Assembly (NCBI GenBank): GCA_903937385.1
Contig: CAIZZF010000020.1
Location: 124,001-188,000 of the forward strand
DNA length: 64,000 nucleotides
Reading direction: 5' to 3'
Source: an uncultured Holophagaceae bacterium
Lineage (GTDB): Bacteria; Acidobacteriota; Holophagae; Holophagales; Holophagaceae
Shown piece after piece: positions 36,445 through 45,249 of this stretch. Below the pieces are notes generated by a model. The model had not been told where the DNA came from and searched no databases. It saw only the letters and a list, made by a program, of their open reading frames with translations. Both the position numbers and the translations under genes were made by a program. How positions within the stretch are numbered: the first letter of the stretch is position 1; the number at the start of each line of letters is the position of its first letter.

Positions 36445-36882
36445 CTAGAGCAGCTGGCCGGGGGCTCCGAGCTCGCTGGTGGCCAGGGTGCCCGCAGCCA
36501 GGGTCTCCTGGGCGCCCGAGCGGTCCCGGCGCACGCAGACGCCCTGCAAGGTGCCACCCTCGTCCACCACCAGGGAGCCGACCTCGACTTCACCCTCCAC
36601 ATAGCCGGTGCCGTGGATCTCGAGGCAGTCCGAGATCTTCATGACACCAAGGGCCCGGCCGGTCACCACCAGGTGCTTGGCCAGGATGGTGCCGGTCACC
36701 AGCCCGCCGGGGGCGATGGAGACTTCCCCGACCGAATGGATGGTACCTTCCACAGTGCCTTCGATGCGGAAGCTGCGACCCCCCGTGTGGATCTCGCCCT
36801 TGAGCAGCACATCCTTCCCCAGGAGGGAGTGGATCGCGGGGGCGGGTTCGGGCTTGGGCTTGCTGCTGCTGAAGAAACCCAT
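36445..36882 (-). CDS. Bactofilin (polymer-forming cytoskeletal protein)
   Basis: This 145-residue bactofilin forms beta-helical filaments at the membrane. The core has repeated strands with the family wording IHSLLGKDVLLKGEIHTGGRSFRIEGTVEG, VGEVSIAPGGLVTGTILAKHLVVTG and LEIHGTGYVEGEVEVGSLVVDEGG. The N-terminus is short and contains a proline-rich tail (SSKPKPEPAPA). It lies 15 bases after the M23 peptidase gene on the same strand, an arrangement also known from other bacteria, where bactofilins localise M23 peptidases to shape the cell. Confidence 0.92.
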   Translation of the reverse strand: MGFFSSSKPKPEPAPAIHSLLGKDVLLKGEIHTGGRSFRIEGTVEGTIHSVGEVSIAPGGLVTGTILAKHLVVTGRALGVMKISDCLEIHGTGYVEGEVEVGSLVVDEGGTLQGVCVRRDRSGAQETLAAGTLATSELGAPGQLL

Positions 36883-36897
36883 GGGGCACTCCTTCGA

Positions 36898-37866
36898 TCA
36901 GGATTTGCGGATGGCCTGGAGCCACTGGCGCTGGAGGCGGAGGTAGGGCTGGGGATTCACGGGCTGGCCATTCCGGCGCACTTCGTAGTGCAGGTGGACG
37001 CCGGTGGCGTTGCCGGAGCGGCCCATGGTGCCGAGGATGTCGCCGCGCGAGAGCTGCTGGCCCAGGACCACGTTCAGGCGGTTCAGGTGGGCGTAGAGGG
37101 TCTCCTGCTCTTCCGAGTGGCGCACCCGGGCGCCCCAGCCGTAGCGGTCCATCCAGCCAGCCTCCACCACGACACCATCCGCCGTGACCTGCACGGGGGT
37201 GTCGAGGTTGTTGCTGATGTCGATGCCCGAGTGGTAGCCCAGGAGGCCATCATCGGACTCGTTCTTGCGCATGAAGGGACTGAGGCGAACGCCGTAGCCG
37301 GAGCTGAGGTAGCCCGCGGTGGGGGGGATCGACGGCGTGTGGGACCAGGCGCGGATGACGGGCTCCATGCGGGCTCGCACCACGGCGGCCTGCTTGGCGG
37401 TGTAGTCGAGGTCCTGGCGGAGCCGGGAGAGCTTCTCCTGGGTGCCCGGGGGTACCGGGGCGGCGGAGGGCTGGCCCGGCGGGGCGGGCAGGACGGTACC
37501 TGCGGGGGCCTTGGGATCCAGCAGCCGCATGAGTTCGGTGTGCTGCTTGCGCAGGGCCGTCACCTCATTCTCCAGGGCCTGCGCCTGGTCCAGGGAGGAC
37601 CGCAGCTGATCCTGCTGGTCCTGGGTCTCCTGCTGCAGGCGGCCGAAGCTCATGATCTTCTTCGTCGCCCAGAAGCCGTAGCCCGAGCCGATCATGGCCA
37701 GGGCCCAGAAGCCCAGCACCAGGCCGATGGCCCAGAGCAGGTTCCGGCGGGTCAGGGACCAGCGGAAGGTGCGGTGGCTGAACACGACCATGACCGTGAG
37801 CCAGCGCATGGAGTCTGGGCGGCTGAGACGAAGGGCTCGGCGGCTGGCGGGTTTGGGCGTAGGCAT
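36898..37866 (-). CDS. M23 family peptidoglycan metallopeptidase, membrane anchored
   Basis: The product is about 322 residues. It has an N-terminal membrane anchor (LLWAIGLVLGFWALAMIGSGY), a coiled coil (about residues 70-115), a proline-rich linker, and a C-terminal LytM/M23 domain (HSGIDISNNLDTPVQVTADGVVVEAG, YGWGARVRH, YAHLNRLNVVLGQQLSRGDILGTMGRSGNATGVHLHYEVR). The zinc ligands H and D in the HSGID stretch and the HLH motif are present, so it is probably an active endopeptidase. ATG 37866 is used; an in-frame ATG lies at 37911. It pairs with the bactofilin gene downstream. Confidence 0.9.
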   Translation of the reverse strand: MPTPKPASRRALRLSRPDSMRWLTVMVVFSHRTFRWSLTRRNLLWAIGLVLGFWALAMIGSGYGFWATKKIMSFGRLQQETQDQQDQLRSSLDQAQALENEVTALRKQHTELMRLLDPKAPAGTVLPAPPGQPSAAPVPPGTQEKLSRLRQDLDYTAKQAAVVRARMEPVIRAWSHTPSIPPTAGYLSSGYGVRLSPFMRKNESDDGLLGYHSGIDISNNLDTPVQVTADGVVVEAGWMDRYGWGARVRHSEEQETLYAHLNRLNVVLGQQLSRGDILGTMGRSGNATGVHLHYEVRRNGQPVNPQPYLRLQRQWLQAIRKS

Positions 37867-37941
37867 GGCTCTCAAGCATACCTGGGACGCCCCAGGGTGG
37901 CGATTGCTCATGTCTGGGCGAAAGCTCGATCCCGGCCTGAG

Positions 37942-38958
37942 CTAGATCCCGACCTGAAAGGTTTTCGCCAGCATGTATTCCACCGCATGACCCACGAAGA
38001 ACACCAATCCCACCAGGCTGTTGAGGGTGAAGAAGGCCTGGTCGATGCGCGTCAGATCACCGCTGCGGACCAGCCACTGCTCCCGACCCAGCATGACTGC
38101 CACCGTGGCCCAGGCCGCCCAGGGCCAGAGGTGGCCGCCCATGAGGTGGTTGAACGCGGCCCAGCAGACGAGGGCCACGAGGTGGAAGAACCGCGAGAGC
38201 AGCAGCGATCGCTGCACCCCGAGCTTCGAGGGAATCGAGTGGAGTCCCCGGGCCCGGTCAAAGCCTTCGTCCTGAAGGGAGTAGATGATGTCGAAGCCCG
38301 CGGTCCAGGCCAGGACCCCGCCGGACAGCCAGAGGGCCGGGGCCTCGATGCGGCCCGCCACGGCGATCCAGGCGCCCAGCGGGGCGCCCGCCAGGGACAG
38401 GCCCAGCACCACATGGGCCCAGGCCGTGAAGCGCTTGCACAGGGAATACCCGAGGATGATGACCAGGGCCAGCGGCGAGAGCGCCCAGGTGAGGGGTCCC
38501 AGGGCGCCTGCCGACAGCCCGAAGAGCATGACTCCCGCGCCCAGGAGCAGCATGGCGCCCAGTCTGGAGACCCGGCCCGCGGGCAGGGCGCGACTGGCGG
38601 TGCGCGGGTTCTCGGCATCCAGGTCCACATCCACCAGGCGGTTGAAGGTCATGGCCGCCGTGCGGGCCCCCACCATGGCTGCGAGGATCCAGAGGCCCGT
38701 CCGCAGGGGCGGCAGGCCCTGCGCTGCGCCCAGGGCGCCGAGCAGCGCGAAGGGCAGTGCGAACACCGTGTGCTCGAACTTGATCATGTCCAGGAGTTCT
38801 CGTAAGTTATTGAAAAAAGATCTATTTGGAATCGATGAATTTTCAGTGCGAACCATATGCGAACCTGGGCCTGAAGCGGAGCCCTGCGCATCATCGCCTT
38901 CTGGGGGGATGACGTTGGAGTGGGAGAGTTGATCTGGAGTCGGTTCGGGTTGATCCAT
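37942..38958 (-). CDS. ubiA: UbiA-family prenyltransferase (quinone biosynthesis) with replaced 5' end
   Basis: This membrane enzyme attaches a polyprenyl chain to an aromatic quinone precursor (ubiquinone UbiA or futalosine-pathway MqnP type). The 338-residue product has about eight hydrophobic segments. The first Asp-rich motif is NRLVDVDLDAENPRTASRALPAG, the second YSLQDEGFDRARGLHSIP. Typical members start near MIKFEHTVFALPFALLG, here at residue 58; the first 57 residues are an extra acidic and proline-rich stretch. That stretch and its promoter region are AT-rich (20 of 60 bases G+C at 38801-38860), while the body is GC-rich. A GC-rich version of the same 5' end lies after mobB at 45334-45483. 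Starts at 38856 or 38787 remain possible. Confidence 0.88.
   Translation of the reverse strand: MDQPEPTPDQLSHSNVIPPEGDDAQGSASGPGSHMVRTENSSIPNRSFFNNLRELLDMIKFEHTVFALPFALLGALGAAQGLPPLRTGLWILAAMVGARTAAMTFNRLVDVDLDAENPRTASRALPAGRVSRLGAMLLLGAGVMLFGLSAGALGPLTWALSPLALVIILGYSLCKRFTAWAHVVLGLSLAGAPLGAWIAVAGRIEAPALWLSGGVLAWTAGFDIIYSLQDEGFDRARGLHSIPSKLGVQRSLLLSRFFHLVALVCWAAFNHLMGGHLWPWAAWATVAVMLGREQWLVRSGDLTRIDQAFFTLNSLVGLVFFVGHAVEYMLAKTFQVGI
38779..38790. repeat. Left copy of 12-bp direct repeat (island boundary)
   Basis: CTTGATCATGTC here overlaps codons 57-60 of the present ubiA. It is the junction where base composition changes from GC-rich (ubiA body, lower coordinates) to AT-rich (ubiA 5' end). 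An identical copy lies at 45334. Confidence 0.7.
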
Positions 38959-38993
38959 ATCGCTTCATGATCCGATGGAATGCCCTGTTTGTC

Positions 38994-39022
38994 TCTGTAG
39001 CGAAGACAGGACGACCTGCCAA
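38994..39022 (-). promoter_or_regulatory. Candidate sigma-70 promoter for ubiA inside the island end
   Basis: On the minus strand TTGGCA (39022-39017), a 17-base spacer and TACAGA (38999-38994) lie about 36 bases before the ubiA ATG and just after the RND gene stop. The -35 matches at five of six positions, the -10 at only three, so support is moderate. Confidence 0.4.
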
Positions 39023-39030
39023 CCCCGGCT

Positions 39031-42000
39031 CTAGTCCTGGGGGGCCTTGTTATTTGTGAAGGTTTCTACCCATGCGTAAAAACTTGGCAGGGCAAGGAGG
39101 GTGAATAGGGTGCTCGTGATGAGGCCCCCTACCATGGCGACAGCCAACGGGCGCTCCAATTCCGAGCCCCCGAAGCCGAAAAGCATGGGCAGAAGCCCCA
39201 GAATCGCAGCCCCAGCGGTCATCAGTTTGGGACGGACCCGGCCCAGACTGGCCTCCCGCAGGGCCTCATGGAAGGGCAGGCCTTTCGCGAGAAGGTCTTT
39301 GGCTTGGGTGATCAGCACCAGGCTGTTCTGCACAGCCACGCCAAAGAGCCCGATCATGCCGACGATGGAACTGATGTTCCAGGTTTCTCCAGAAATCCAG
39401 AGGGCGAGCAGGGCCCCTGCAAAAGCATTGGGCAGGGTCGCCAACACCACGAACACCTCGCGCCACTGCTTCAACGCCAGATAGAGCAGGGCGACCACCA
39501 GAGCCATGGCGGAGGCAATCGCAACCCAAAGACGGCGCTGTGTGTCCCGCGCTTCTTCGATCTTGCCGCCCAACGAGACAAAAGTGCCCTCTGGAAGCTT
39601 CGTGTTCGTTAGGACCTCCTCGATTCGTTTGGCGGTGCCACCCAGGTCGCCGTCCGAGCGGACATTCAGACCAATGCGCCGCTGACCGGCTTCTCGCCGA
39701 ATCAGCGTCGGGGTCTGGGCTTCTTGGAAGACCACTACCTGGCCAAGGGAAATGACCCGACCGTCATCCAGCACGATGGGAGTGTTCTTGAGGGTCTGTG
39801 GGCTGACTTGGCCGTCGTTGGGGAACTGGACCACCCGTTCAATTCTTTGGGGCCCCTCGAACCGCGCTTCCGAAGGGAGTCCCTGGAGCGCGGCGCGAAG
39901 GGTCCTGGAGACCAGCATCCGGGGAACCTCCAGGCGACGCAGCGCCTCATCATCCGGAACGACACGCCAGCGCGGCATTGGGGCCGGGGTGTCGGGGGTG
40001 ACGCTTCTGACTCCCGGCACTTTCTCCAGACGCTCCTGCAGGCCCGGAATCCCCTTCTGTAGCGCGACCAAATCACGATTGAAGAACTTGACCTGGATGT
40101 CTGCAGGTGTCCCGCCGATGCCTTCGGCAATCCGCTCTTGCATAGGGGTGTTCACCTCCACGGGGAACGGCATGTCCTCAGCCACTGCCAGCAGGTTCTT
40201 CCCGACGGCCTTCTCGTTGGCGTCGGGTTCAAGGATCACCATGATCTCGCTATCGGTGATGGGGCACGGATCCTCTGTGACCTCAGCCCGGCCACTTCGG
40301 CGATAGACCGCATGAACGCCAGGGATGACCTTCAGCCGCTCGTCCAACTGGAGGTTGGCCTGGTCCACAGCTTCCAGGCTGGATTCCGCAGGAACTTTGG
40401 ACAGGAGCATGTAGGCACCCTCGTCCAGGGCGGGCAGGAAATTCGAGCCCAAGCGCAGCGCCAACCAGATGCTGGGCAGGGTAACCGCGAACGCGAGACC
40501 CATCACCAGAGGGCCATGGGACATGGCCCAATTCAGCACCGGGCTGTAGATGGACTTGATGGCCACCACCAGCCTCGGTTCCTCCATATTGATGCCCGGA
40601 GGGAGAAAGCGATCCACCAAGGCTGGAACCAAAGTGAAGCTGAGTACCAAGCTGATGGTCATGGCCGAGGCCACCGCCACCCCTAGTGGCGCGTAGAGTT
40701 TCCCAGCGACGCCGCCCATGGACAGCAGAGGGATGAAGACAGCCAGAATCACCAGGACTGCCGTCAGGATCGGTACGGCCACTTCGGCGGAGGCCCGAGT
40801 CAGGGCCACGCGACGGGGTTCGAGGTGCTCCTGGTGGTCATGGTTCGCACCTCCGGTGCTCAGGGCTTCGCCCCCGCCATCGGCTGTCGCCGATGCGGCC
40901 CTAGTGGCCTGTGGCCACTGGTGTAGCCGATGAGCCAGGTTCTCGACCATGATCACGGAGGCATCCACCAGGAGACCCACCGCAATCGCAAGGCCGCCGA
41001 GGGTCATGGCGTTAAGGCCAAGGCCAGCGAGATGGAGGGGAATGGCGGCGCCAAAGGTGGCGAGGGGTAGCACGGTCAGAACCAGCACGGCGCCACGAAA
41101 GCTTCCGAGCAGCACGACCAGCACGACGGCCACCAGGAGACCGCCGACGAGCAGCGCAAGCGTTACGCCATTCAATGCCTTCGTGACAAGGCGGCCCTGG
41201 TCGTAGATCACTTCCAGGACCATGCCCTTGGGGAGGTCCTTCTTCAACTGATTGATGGCATCGCGCACCCCCTCAGCCACCTCCAAGGAGGCCGCAGTCG
41301 GCTGCTTGACGATCCGCAGGCTGACATCCTCGTGGCCGTCATGACGGGCGAGGCCTCGACGGAAGGCCGGGGCCTCACGGACCTCGGCCAGTTCGCCGAG
41401 CGTGACGAAGCCTTTGGGGCCTTGGACTGGAAGGCGACGCACTTCCTCCGAGGTCGCCGCAAGGTTCCCCACGGTGATGAACCACCCCTTGTCCTGGATC
41501 TCCAGAACCCCAGCCGCAAGATCCTGGTGGCTTTCTTCCAGCGAAGCCATGACGCGATCCAGACCGATGCCAAGGGTTCGCATCCGTTCCGGAATGAGCA
41601 TGATGCTGAGTGACCGCTCCTGGCCGCCCAGGCGTTCCACCCTCGCCACGCCCGCCACAGCTTGAAGTCGTGGCACCAACACCTGCTCGGCGTGGTCTCG
41701 CAGCTTCAATGGATCAATCTTCTCTCCTTCAAGCACGACCTCCATGAGTTCCTGGAGCCGTCCTGAGGCGCTGGACATCAAGGGTGGGCGTGTCCCAGCC
41801 GGGAACCCACCCAGCACGGTTCCCAGGCGCTCGGCCACCAGCTGACGGGCCTTCCAGGGATCGGTGTCGCTCTCGAAGGTGACGACCACCTGCAGCAGCT
41901 CCGGCAGTACCTGCGAGGTAACCCGGCGAACACCGGGCATGCCTCCCAGAGCCTGCTCTGTAGGCTGAGCCACCGAAAGTTCGAGTTCCGTGGTGGATCG

Positions 42001-42195
42001 ACCGGGGCTTTGGATGAGTACCGACAGCACCGGCAGGCTCATGTCAGGAAACAGGTCTCGCTTCAAGTTGAGAAAGGAAAGCACCCCGGCAACGGCCCAG
42101 ACGATTGACAAGGCAAAGACCCAGCCTCGACGCGGCAGGATCCAATCGAACCAACGCCGGACCAGGGATCGGTGGTGGGTAAGGTCAGTGCCCAT
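39031..42195 (-). CDS. RND efflux transporter, CzcA/CusA-like inner-membrane pump
   Basis: This 1054-residue proton-driven pump has twelve membrane helices and two large periplasmic loops. The N-terminus (RRGWVFALSIVWAVAGVLSFLNLKRDLFPDMSLPVLSVLIQSPG) and sequence order follow the heavy-metal (HME) branch. In the fourth helix the HME family normally has D-x5-D-x6-E; here the segment reads LAIAVGLLVDASVIMVENL, so the second Asp and the Glu are present but the first Asp is replaced by Ala. A cytosolic insert after that helix contains HDHQEH. Its ATG overlaps the adaptor gene's end by 11 bases. Metal substrate is likely but not certain. Confidence 0.9.
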   Translation of the reverse strand: MGTDLTHHRSLVRRWFDWILPRRGWVFALSIVWAVAGVLSFLNLKRDLFPDMSLPVLSVLIQSPGRSTTELELSVAQPTEQALGGMPGVRRVTSQVLPELLQVVVTFESDTDPWKARQLVAERLGTVLGGFPAGTRPPLMSSASGRLQELMEVVLEGEKIDPLKLRDHAEQVLVPRLQAVAGVARVERLGGQERSLSIMLIPERMRTLGIGLDRVMASLEESHQDLAAGVLEIQDKGWFITVGNLAATSEEVRRLPVQGPKGFVTLGELAEVREAPAFRRGLARHDGHEDVSLRIVKQPTAASLEVAEGVRDAINQLKKDLPKGMVLEVIYDQGRLVTKALNGVTLALLVGGLLVAVVLVVLLGSFRGAVLVLTVLPLATFGAAIPLHLAGLGLNAMTLGGLAIAVGLLVDASVIMVENLAHRLHQWPQATRAASATADGGGEALSTGGANHDHQEHLEPRRVALTRASAEVAVPILTAVLVILAVFIPLLSMGGVAGKLYAPLGVAVASAMTISLVLSFTLVPALVDRFLPPGINMEEPRLVVAIKSIYSPVLNWAMSHGPLVMGLAFAVTLPSIWLALRLGSNFLPALDEGAYMLLSKVPAESSLEAVDQANLQLDERLKVIPGVHAVYRRSGRAEVTEDPCPITDSEIMVILEPDANEKAVGKNLLAVAEDMPFPVEVNTPMQERIAEGIGGTPADIQVKFFNRDLVALQKGIPGLQERLEKVPGVRSVTPDTPAPMPRWRVVPDDEALRRLEVPRMLVSRTLRAALQGLPSEARFEGPQRIERVVQFPNDGQVSPQTLKNTPIVLDDGRVISLGQVVVFQEAQTPTLIRREAGQRRIGLNVRSDGDLGGTAKRIEEVLTNTKLPEGTFVSLGGKIEEARDTQRRLWVAIASAMALVVALLYLALKQWREVFVVLATLPNAFAGALLALWISGETWNISSIVGMIGLFGVAVQNSLVLITQAKDLLAKGLPFHEALREASLGRVRPKLMTAGAAILGLLPMLFGFGGSELERPLAVAMVGGLITSTLFTLLALPSFYAWVETFTNNKAPQD

Positions 42196-43327
42196 GACCG
42201 CCCCCTTCCCCTGGCTCGGAGCGTTTCTGTTGCAGGGCCTTCAGCAGGTAGGCGCCTTCAGCCACCACGGTTTCACCTGGCTTCACGCCTTCCAGGACCA
42301 GCACCTCGGTACCCAATTCGACGCCCCGTTTCACAGGACGGAAGCCGGCAAAGTCACCGTCCCCGACGAACACACCCCAGACTCCATCCATCTGCTGGAG
42401 GGCACTTTGCGGAAGGCTCACTCCCTGGGCCAGCGGGATGTAGACCTCAAGGGGGGTGCCTGCCATCGGCAGGGCGCCACCGGAGAGGCGCAGACGATAG
42501 CTGAGTCTTCGCGTGTCCTGGGAGAGGGCCATGGGGGCGCTCTCCAGTCGGCCCTGCCACTGATGGCCGTCGCTGGACCGAATCTTTGTGGTCGTTCCAG
42601 GCTTCCACGCTTCCGGAACGGGAAGGGGCAGTTCCACCCTGGCCAAAGCAGCGAAGGCCCCCTGAAAAGTCCCCAGTTCCTGACCGGCTTCGATGCCTTG
42701 GCCCACCTGTACCTTCCAGGTCCCAACAACCCCCGCCCTCGGGGATTTGACTGTGAAAGCGGCTCCGGCCTGCTCGGGTCGAAGTCCCCGTGCTTCCAGG
42801 GCCAGTCGGGTGGCTTCTTCATCGGCACGTGCAGTGGCTGCCTCGCTGCGCGCTGCCTCCAGTTCCCGGCGGCTACCTGCCTGGGCCTCGTAGAGCTTCA
42901 CCTCGCGGGCCTCTTCGGATTCAGCCCGGTCTAGCTTGGCCCTTGATGAGATCCAATCAGCCTTGAGCCGGGCGAGTTCCGGGCTTTGGACAACAGCTAG
43001 GGCTGTTCCTTGGCTCACGGGTCGGCCTGGCGAAGCGGGCAGACTCGACACGATGCCCTTGACCGGAGCCGAAAGAATGATCTGGGCCCCTTCATCCCCG
43101 GTGGCTTCTGCTGGGTACCAAGCGCCCCCACTGTGGGATTCCGGGACCTGCATGAGACGCAGGCCACGGATCTCCTTCAGTGACACCTTGGGCGAAGATC
43201 CGTTGTGCGAGCCTTGGCCCTCGTGGGAGTCGTGTCCTTCGTGGGCCGTAACAGCCTCCTTGTCTTTTCCGCAGCCGATGGTTGCGAGAAGGAGTGCCAC
43301 CAGGGCAACGGTGGTCAGGGGTTTCAT
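42185..43327 (-). CDS. RND efflux periplasmic adaptor (membrane fusion) lipoprotein, CzcB-like
   Basis: This 380-residue adaptor links the inner-membrane pump to the outer-membrane channel. It has a lipoprotein signal with acylated Cys in ATIGCGKD. A His-rich segment (HEGHDSHEGQGSHN) at the mature N-terminus and GGGHGH at the C-terminus look like metal-binding tails. The core has the lipoyl/barrel-sandwich hybrid (LSAPVKGIVSSLPASPGRPVSQG and SPRAGVVGTWKVQVGQGIEAG) flanking a coiled-coil hairpin (about residues 118-185). It overlaps both neighbours slightly, so the three efflux genes are one unit. Confidence 0.9.
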   Translation of the reverse strand: MKPLTTVALVALLLATIGCGKDKEAVTAHEGHDSHEGQGSHNGSSPKVSLKEIRGLRLMQVPESHSGGAWYPAEATGDEGAQIILSAPVKGIVSSLPASPGRPVSQGTALAVVQSPELARLKADWISSRAKLDRAESEEAREVKLYEAQAGSRRELEAARSEAATARADEEATRLALEARGLRPEQAGAAFTVKSPRAGVVGTWKVQVGQGIEAGQELGTFQGAFAALARVELPLPVPEAWKPGTTTKIRSSDGHQWQGRLESAPMALSQDTRRLSYRLRLSGGALPMAGTPLEVYIPLAQGVSLPQSALQQMDGVWGVFVGDGDFAGFRPVKRGVELGTEVLVLEGVKPGETVVAEGAYLLKALQQKRSEPGEGGGHGH

Positions 43328-44520
43328 GGGGTGACTCCCTCGGTGAGTGCCTGCAATTCAGCCTGGAGAAGGTGCTGGGCGTAGTGACGCCGAAGCCCTG
43401 CCACTTCGGCCTCTAAGAGTTGGCGCCGGATGGGCAGAGCGTCGGATGGGCGTTCCTTCCCGGACTGGAGCCGCAGCCCCACCGCCTGGATGGCAGCTTG
43501 GAAGGACCGCCGCGAAGCCATGCCGCCGAGGTTCTGGAGGCGCTCAAGGGCCGATTGAAACCTGCCGTCCAGTTCCGCTAGCGCGAGCTGGAGTTCGCGG
43601 TGGAGAGTCGCCAATCCCGCTTCGGTCTCACGTCGGACGGCCTGGGATTCGCCGGGTCGGCTGAAGCGGTAGGCCATACCGACCTTGGCGATGCGATCCT
43701 CGCCTTCTTTGGCGAAGGAGCCCCGAAGGGACCAGCGGCTGAGGCCGAGGGCTTCCCGGTGGCGAAGGTTTTCGCGCTCCACCTCAAGACGCGCCGTCAG
43801 TGCCCGACGGAGGGGAGCGTTCTGATAGGTGCTGGAATACACCAGGGAATCGAGGGCTGGAATGGGCCCAGGATCAGCGAGGGAAACGGGTCGTTCTGGT
43901 AGGTCGGTCTGGCTGCGGAGGGAGATCCAAGCCAGGGAGGCTCGGCGTCGACTTTCCGCCAATTCCATCTGGGCCTTCAGGATTTCGCCTTCCACCAGGG
44001 CCACCTGGAATGCAGGGTCGGCCCCGGAATCCAACCGCACCTTTGCGGCATTCAGCCAGGCCTCCACGGTCCGGAGGTCCTGCTCCCGCAAGGAAGTCAC
44101 CTCCTGCTCAAGCCAGGCCTCCAGGTAGGCTTGGCGGAGGCGAAGGAGAGATTCCCTGCGAGCGCCTTCCCGAAGCAATGGGTCAGCGTGGTTCAGGGCT
44201 CGGATGAGGCTGTTCCGGGTGCCCGACGACAAGAAGAGGGGCAGATCGATATCAGCGGATTGATCTGTGGTGCTGGATTGTCCTGTCGACCGGCGAGGGC
44301 CAGCGGCGATCCCGAAGGATGGCCCTTCCCGCAGAGAACCAGCACTGCCCGCCAGTTCGCGGTTCCGCTCCGCCAGCCAGGACTCTAGCCTCAGGCGCTC
44401 AAGGCCGGGCAGCGCATGGCTGAGGATGGTTTCAAAGGTGAGTGGATGGGGTGAAGACTGGTTGGCTGGAACTTGGGCTAGCAAGAGACAGGGCAAGGCC
44501 CCGATCAGGGCACAACGCAT
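43324..44520 (-). CDS. TolC-family outer-membrane efflux protein, CzcC-like
   Basis: This 398-residue outer-membrane channel subunit begins at ATG 44520, where a signal sequence (CALIGALPCLLLAQVPA) follows and GAGGAA lies upstream; the frame is open 48 bases further. The mature region is two similar alpha-helical halves typical of the family, with heptad-rich stretches such as LREQDLRTVEAWLNAAKVRLDSG and LHRELQLALAELDGRFQSALERL. Its stop overlaps the adaptor start by 4 bases. Confidence 0.88.
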   Translation of the reverse strand: MRCALIGALPCLLLAQVPANQSSPHPLTFETILSHALPGLERLRLESWLAERNRELAGSAGSLREGPSFGIAAGPRRSTGQSSTTDQSADIDLPLFLSSGTRNSLIRALNHADPLLREGARRESLLRLRQAYLEAWLEQEVTSLREQDLRTVEAWLNAAKVRLDSGADPAFQVALVEGEILKAQMELAESRRRASLAWISLRSQTDLPERPVSLADPGPIPALDSLVYSSTYQNAPLRRALTARLEVERENLRHREALGLSRWSLRGSFAKEGEDRIAKVGMAYRFSRPGESQAVRRETEAGLATLHRELQLALAELDGRFQSALERLQNLGGMASRRSFQAAIQAVGLRLQSGKERPSDALPIRRQLLEAEVAGLRRHYAQHLLQAELQALTEGVTP

Positions 44521-44589
44521 GGCTTTCCTCGGAATGAGCGGTTGATCGGGCAGGGCTGCGCCCGACAAGATCCGTGAATGGATTCAGTC

Positions 44590-44859
44590 CTAGTGCCGAG
44601 GAGGGGTCTTCTCCGGCTCCACCGTTCGAAGGAGAGGCTGTGGAGGAGGGCTCACCTTGAAGGTAGCCCGTGGCAGGTGATCGGGGCGGGGTGCGACGGG
44701 CGCCTCCGGCACCGGAGCCGTCGCGCAGCCGTCAGAGCATAGAAGATGGCAGACTGGGGCGCAGGCGTCCTCTGGCGACCCCGCGCATTCATCCACGCCG
44801 GTTGCGCCCAGGTAGGCCCCAACCAGGCAGAGGAGCAGGATGGCGATCCAGCGCCTCAT
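44590..44859 (-). CDS. Small secreted Cys-rich protein of the efflux operon
   Basis: This 89-residue product has a clear signal sequence (WIAILLLCLVGAYLGATG) and a mature N-terminal cluster of five Cys plus His within about 25 residues (DECAG, DACAPVCHLLCSDGC), followed by a proline-rich tail. Its ATG overlaps the arsR stop by 4 bases. Periplasmic metal-binding or sensing proteins of similar size are known in other metal-efflux operons (for example CzcI/CzcE-type), but no sequence match to them is claimed. Metal binding is inferred from Cys/His content and context. Confidence 0.75.
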   Translation of the reverse strand: MRRWIAILLLCLVGAYLGATGVDECAGSPEDACAPVCHLLCSDGCATAPVPEAPVAPRPDHLPRATFKVSPPPQPLLRTVEPEKTPPRH

Positions 44860-45209
44860 GAAGCTCTCACTTTACGGAGCGGCAACTCCTCCTGGATGCA
44901 GAGGCCATGGTGCAGAAGCTTGGTCACGCAGGGCTCAACGATGCGGTAGTGGATGTGATTGCCATGTCTTCGGGTATCGAGGATTCCGAGGTCAACCAGC
45001 TTGCGCAGCTGGTTTGATACGGCCTGGGCCTTCATCCCGACTGCATCAGCCAGGTCGGACATGCATGGATCATCCAGGATCATCAGTGCATGAAGCAGCC
45101 GAAGGCGGGTGTCGGAGGCCAACACCTCGAAAAGCTCCGCCAAATCCCCAGCCTCTGCCAAGCCGAGCAGGGGGCGTTGTTCCGGGATTGGTTTGGGTAG
45201 GCAGGTCAT
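44856..45209 (-). CDS. ArsR/SmtB-family metal-responsive repressor
   Basis: This 117-residue winged-helix repressor has the family core LFEVLASDTRLRLLHALMILD, recognition region MKAQAVSNQLRKLVDLGILDTRRHGNHIHYRI and a C-terminal helix EPCVTKLLHHGLCIQEE. The C-terminal helix has Glu, two Cys and two His, spaced like the alpha-5 metal site of SmtB/CzrA proteins; another Cys lies in DDPCMSDL and one near the N-terminus. Metal binding should release it from the operator upstream. ATG 45209 is preferred over TTG 45218. It is the first gene of the efflux operon. Confidence 0.9.
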   Translation of the reverse strand: MTCLPKPIPEQRPLLGLAEAGDLAELFEVLASDTRLRLLHALMILDDPCMSDLADAVGMKAQAVSNQLRKLVDLGILDTRRHGNHIHYRIVEPCVTKLLHHGLCIQEELPLRKVRAS

Positions 45210-45220
45210 TGTTGCCAATC

Positions 45221-45249
45221 GTCAATTACATCAACCAGTGTAATGACCT
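45221..45249. promoter_or_regulatory. Candidate ArsR operator (imperfect palindrome)
   Basis: GTCAATTACA and TGTAATGAC flank the 8-base centre TCAACCAG; the arms match except for one extra A. ArsR-family operators are typically 12-2-12-like AT-rich dyads over or near the -10. This one overlaps the -10 element of the arsR promoter, 12 bases from the arsR start. Confidence 0.65.
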
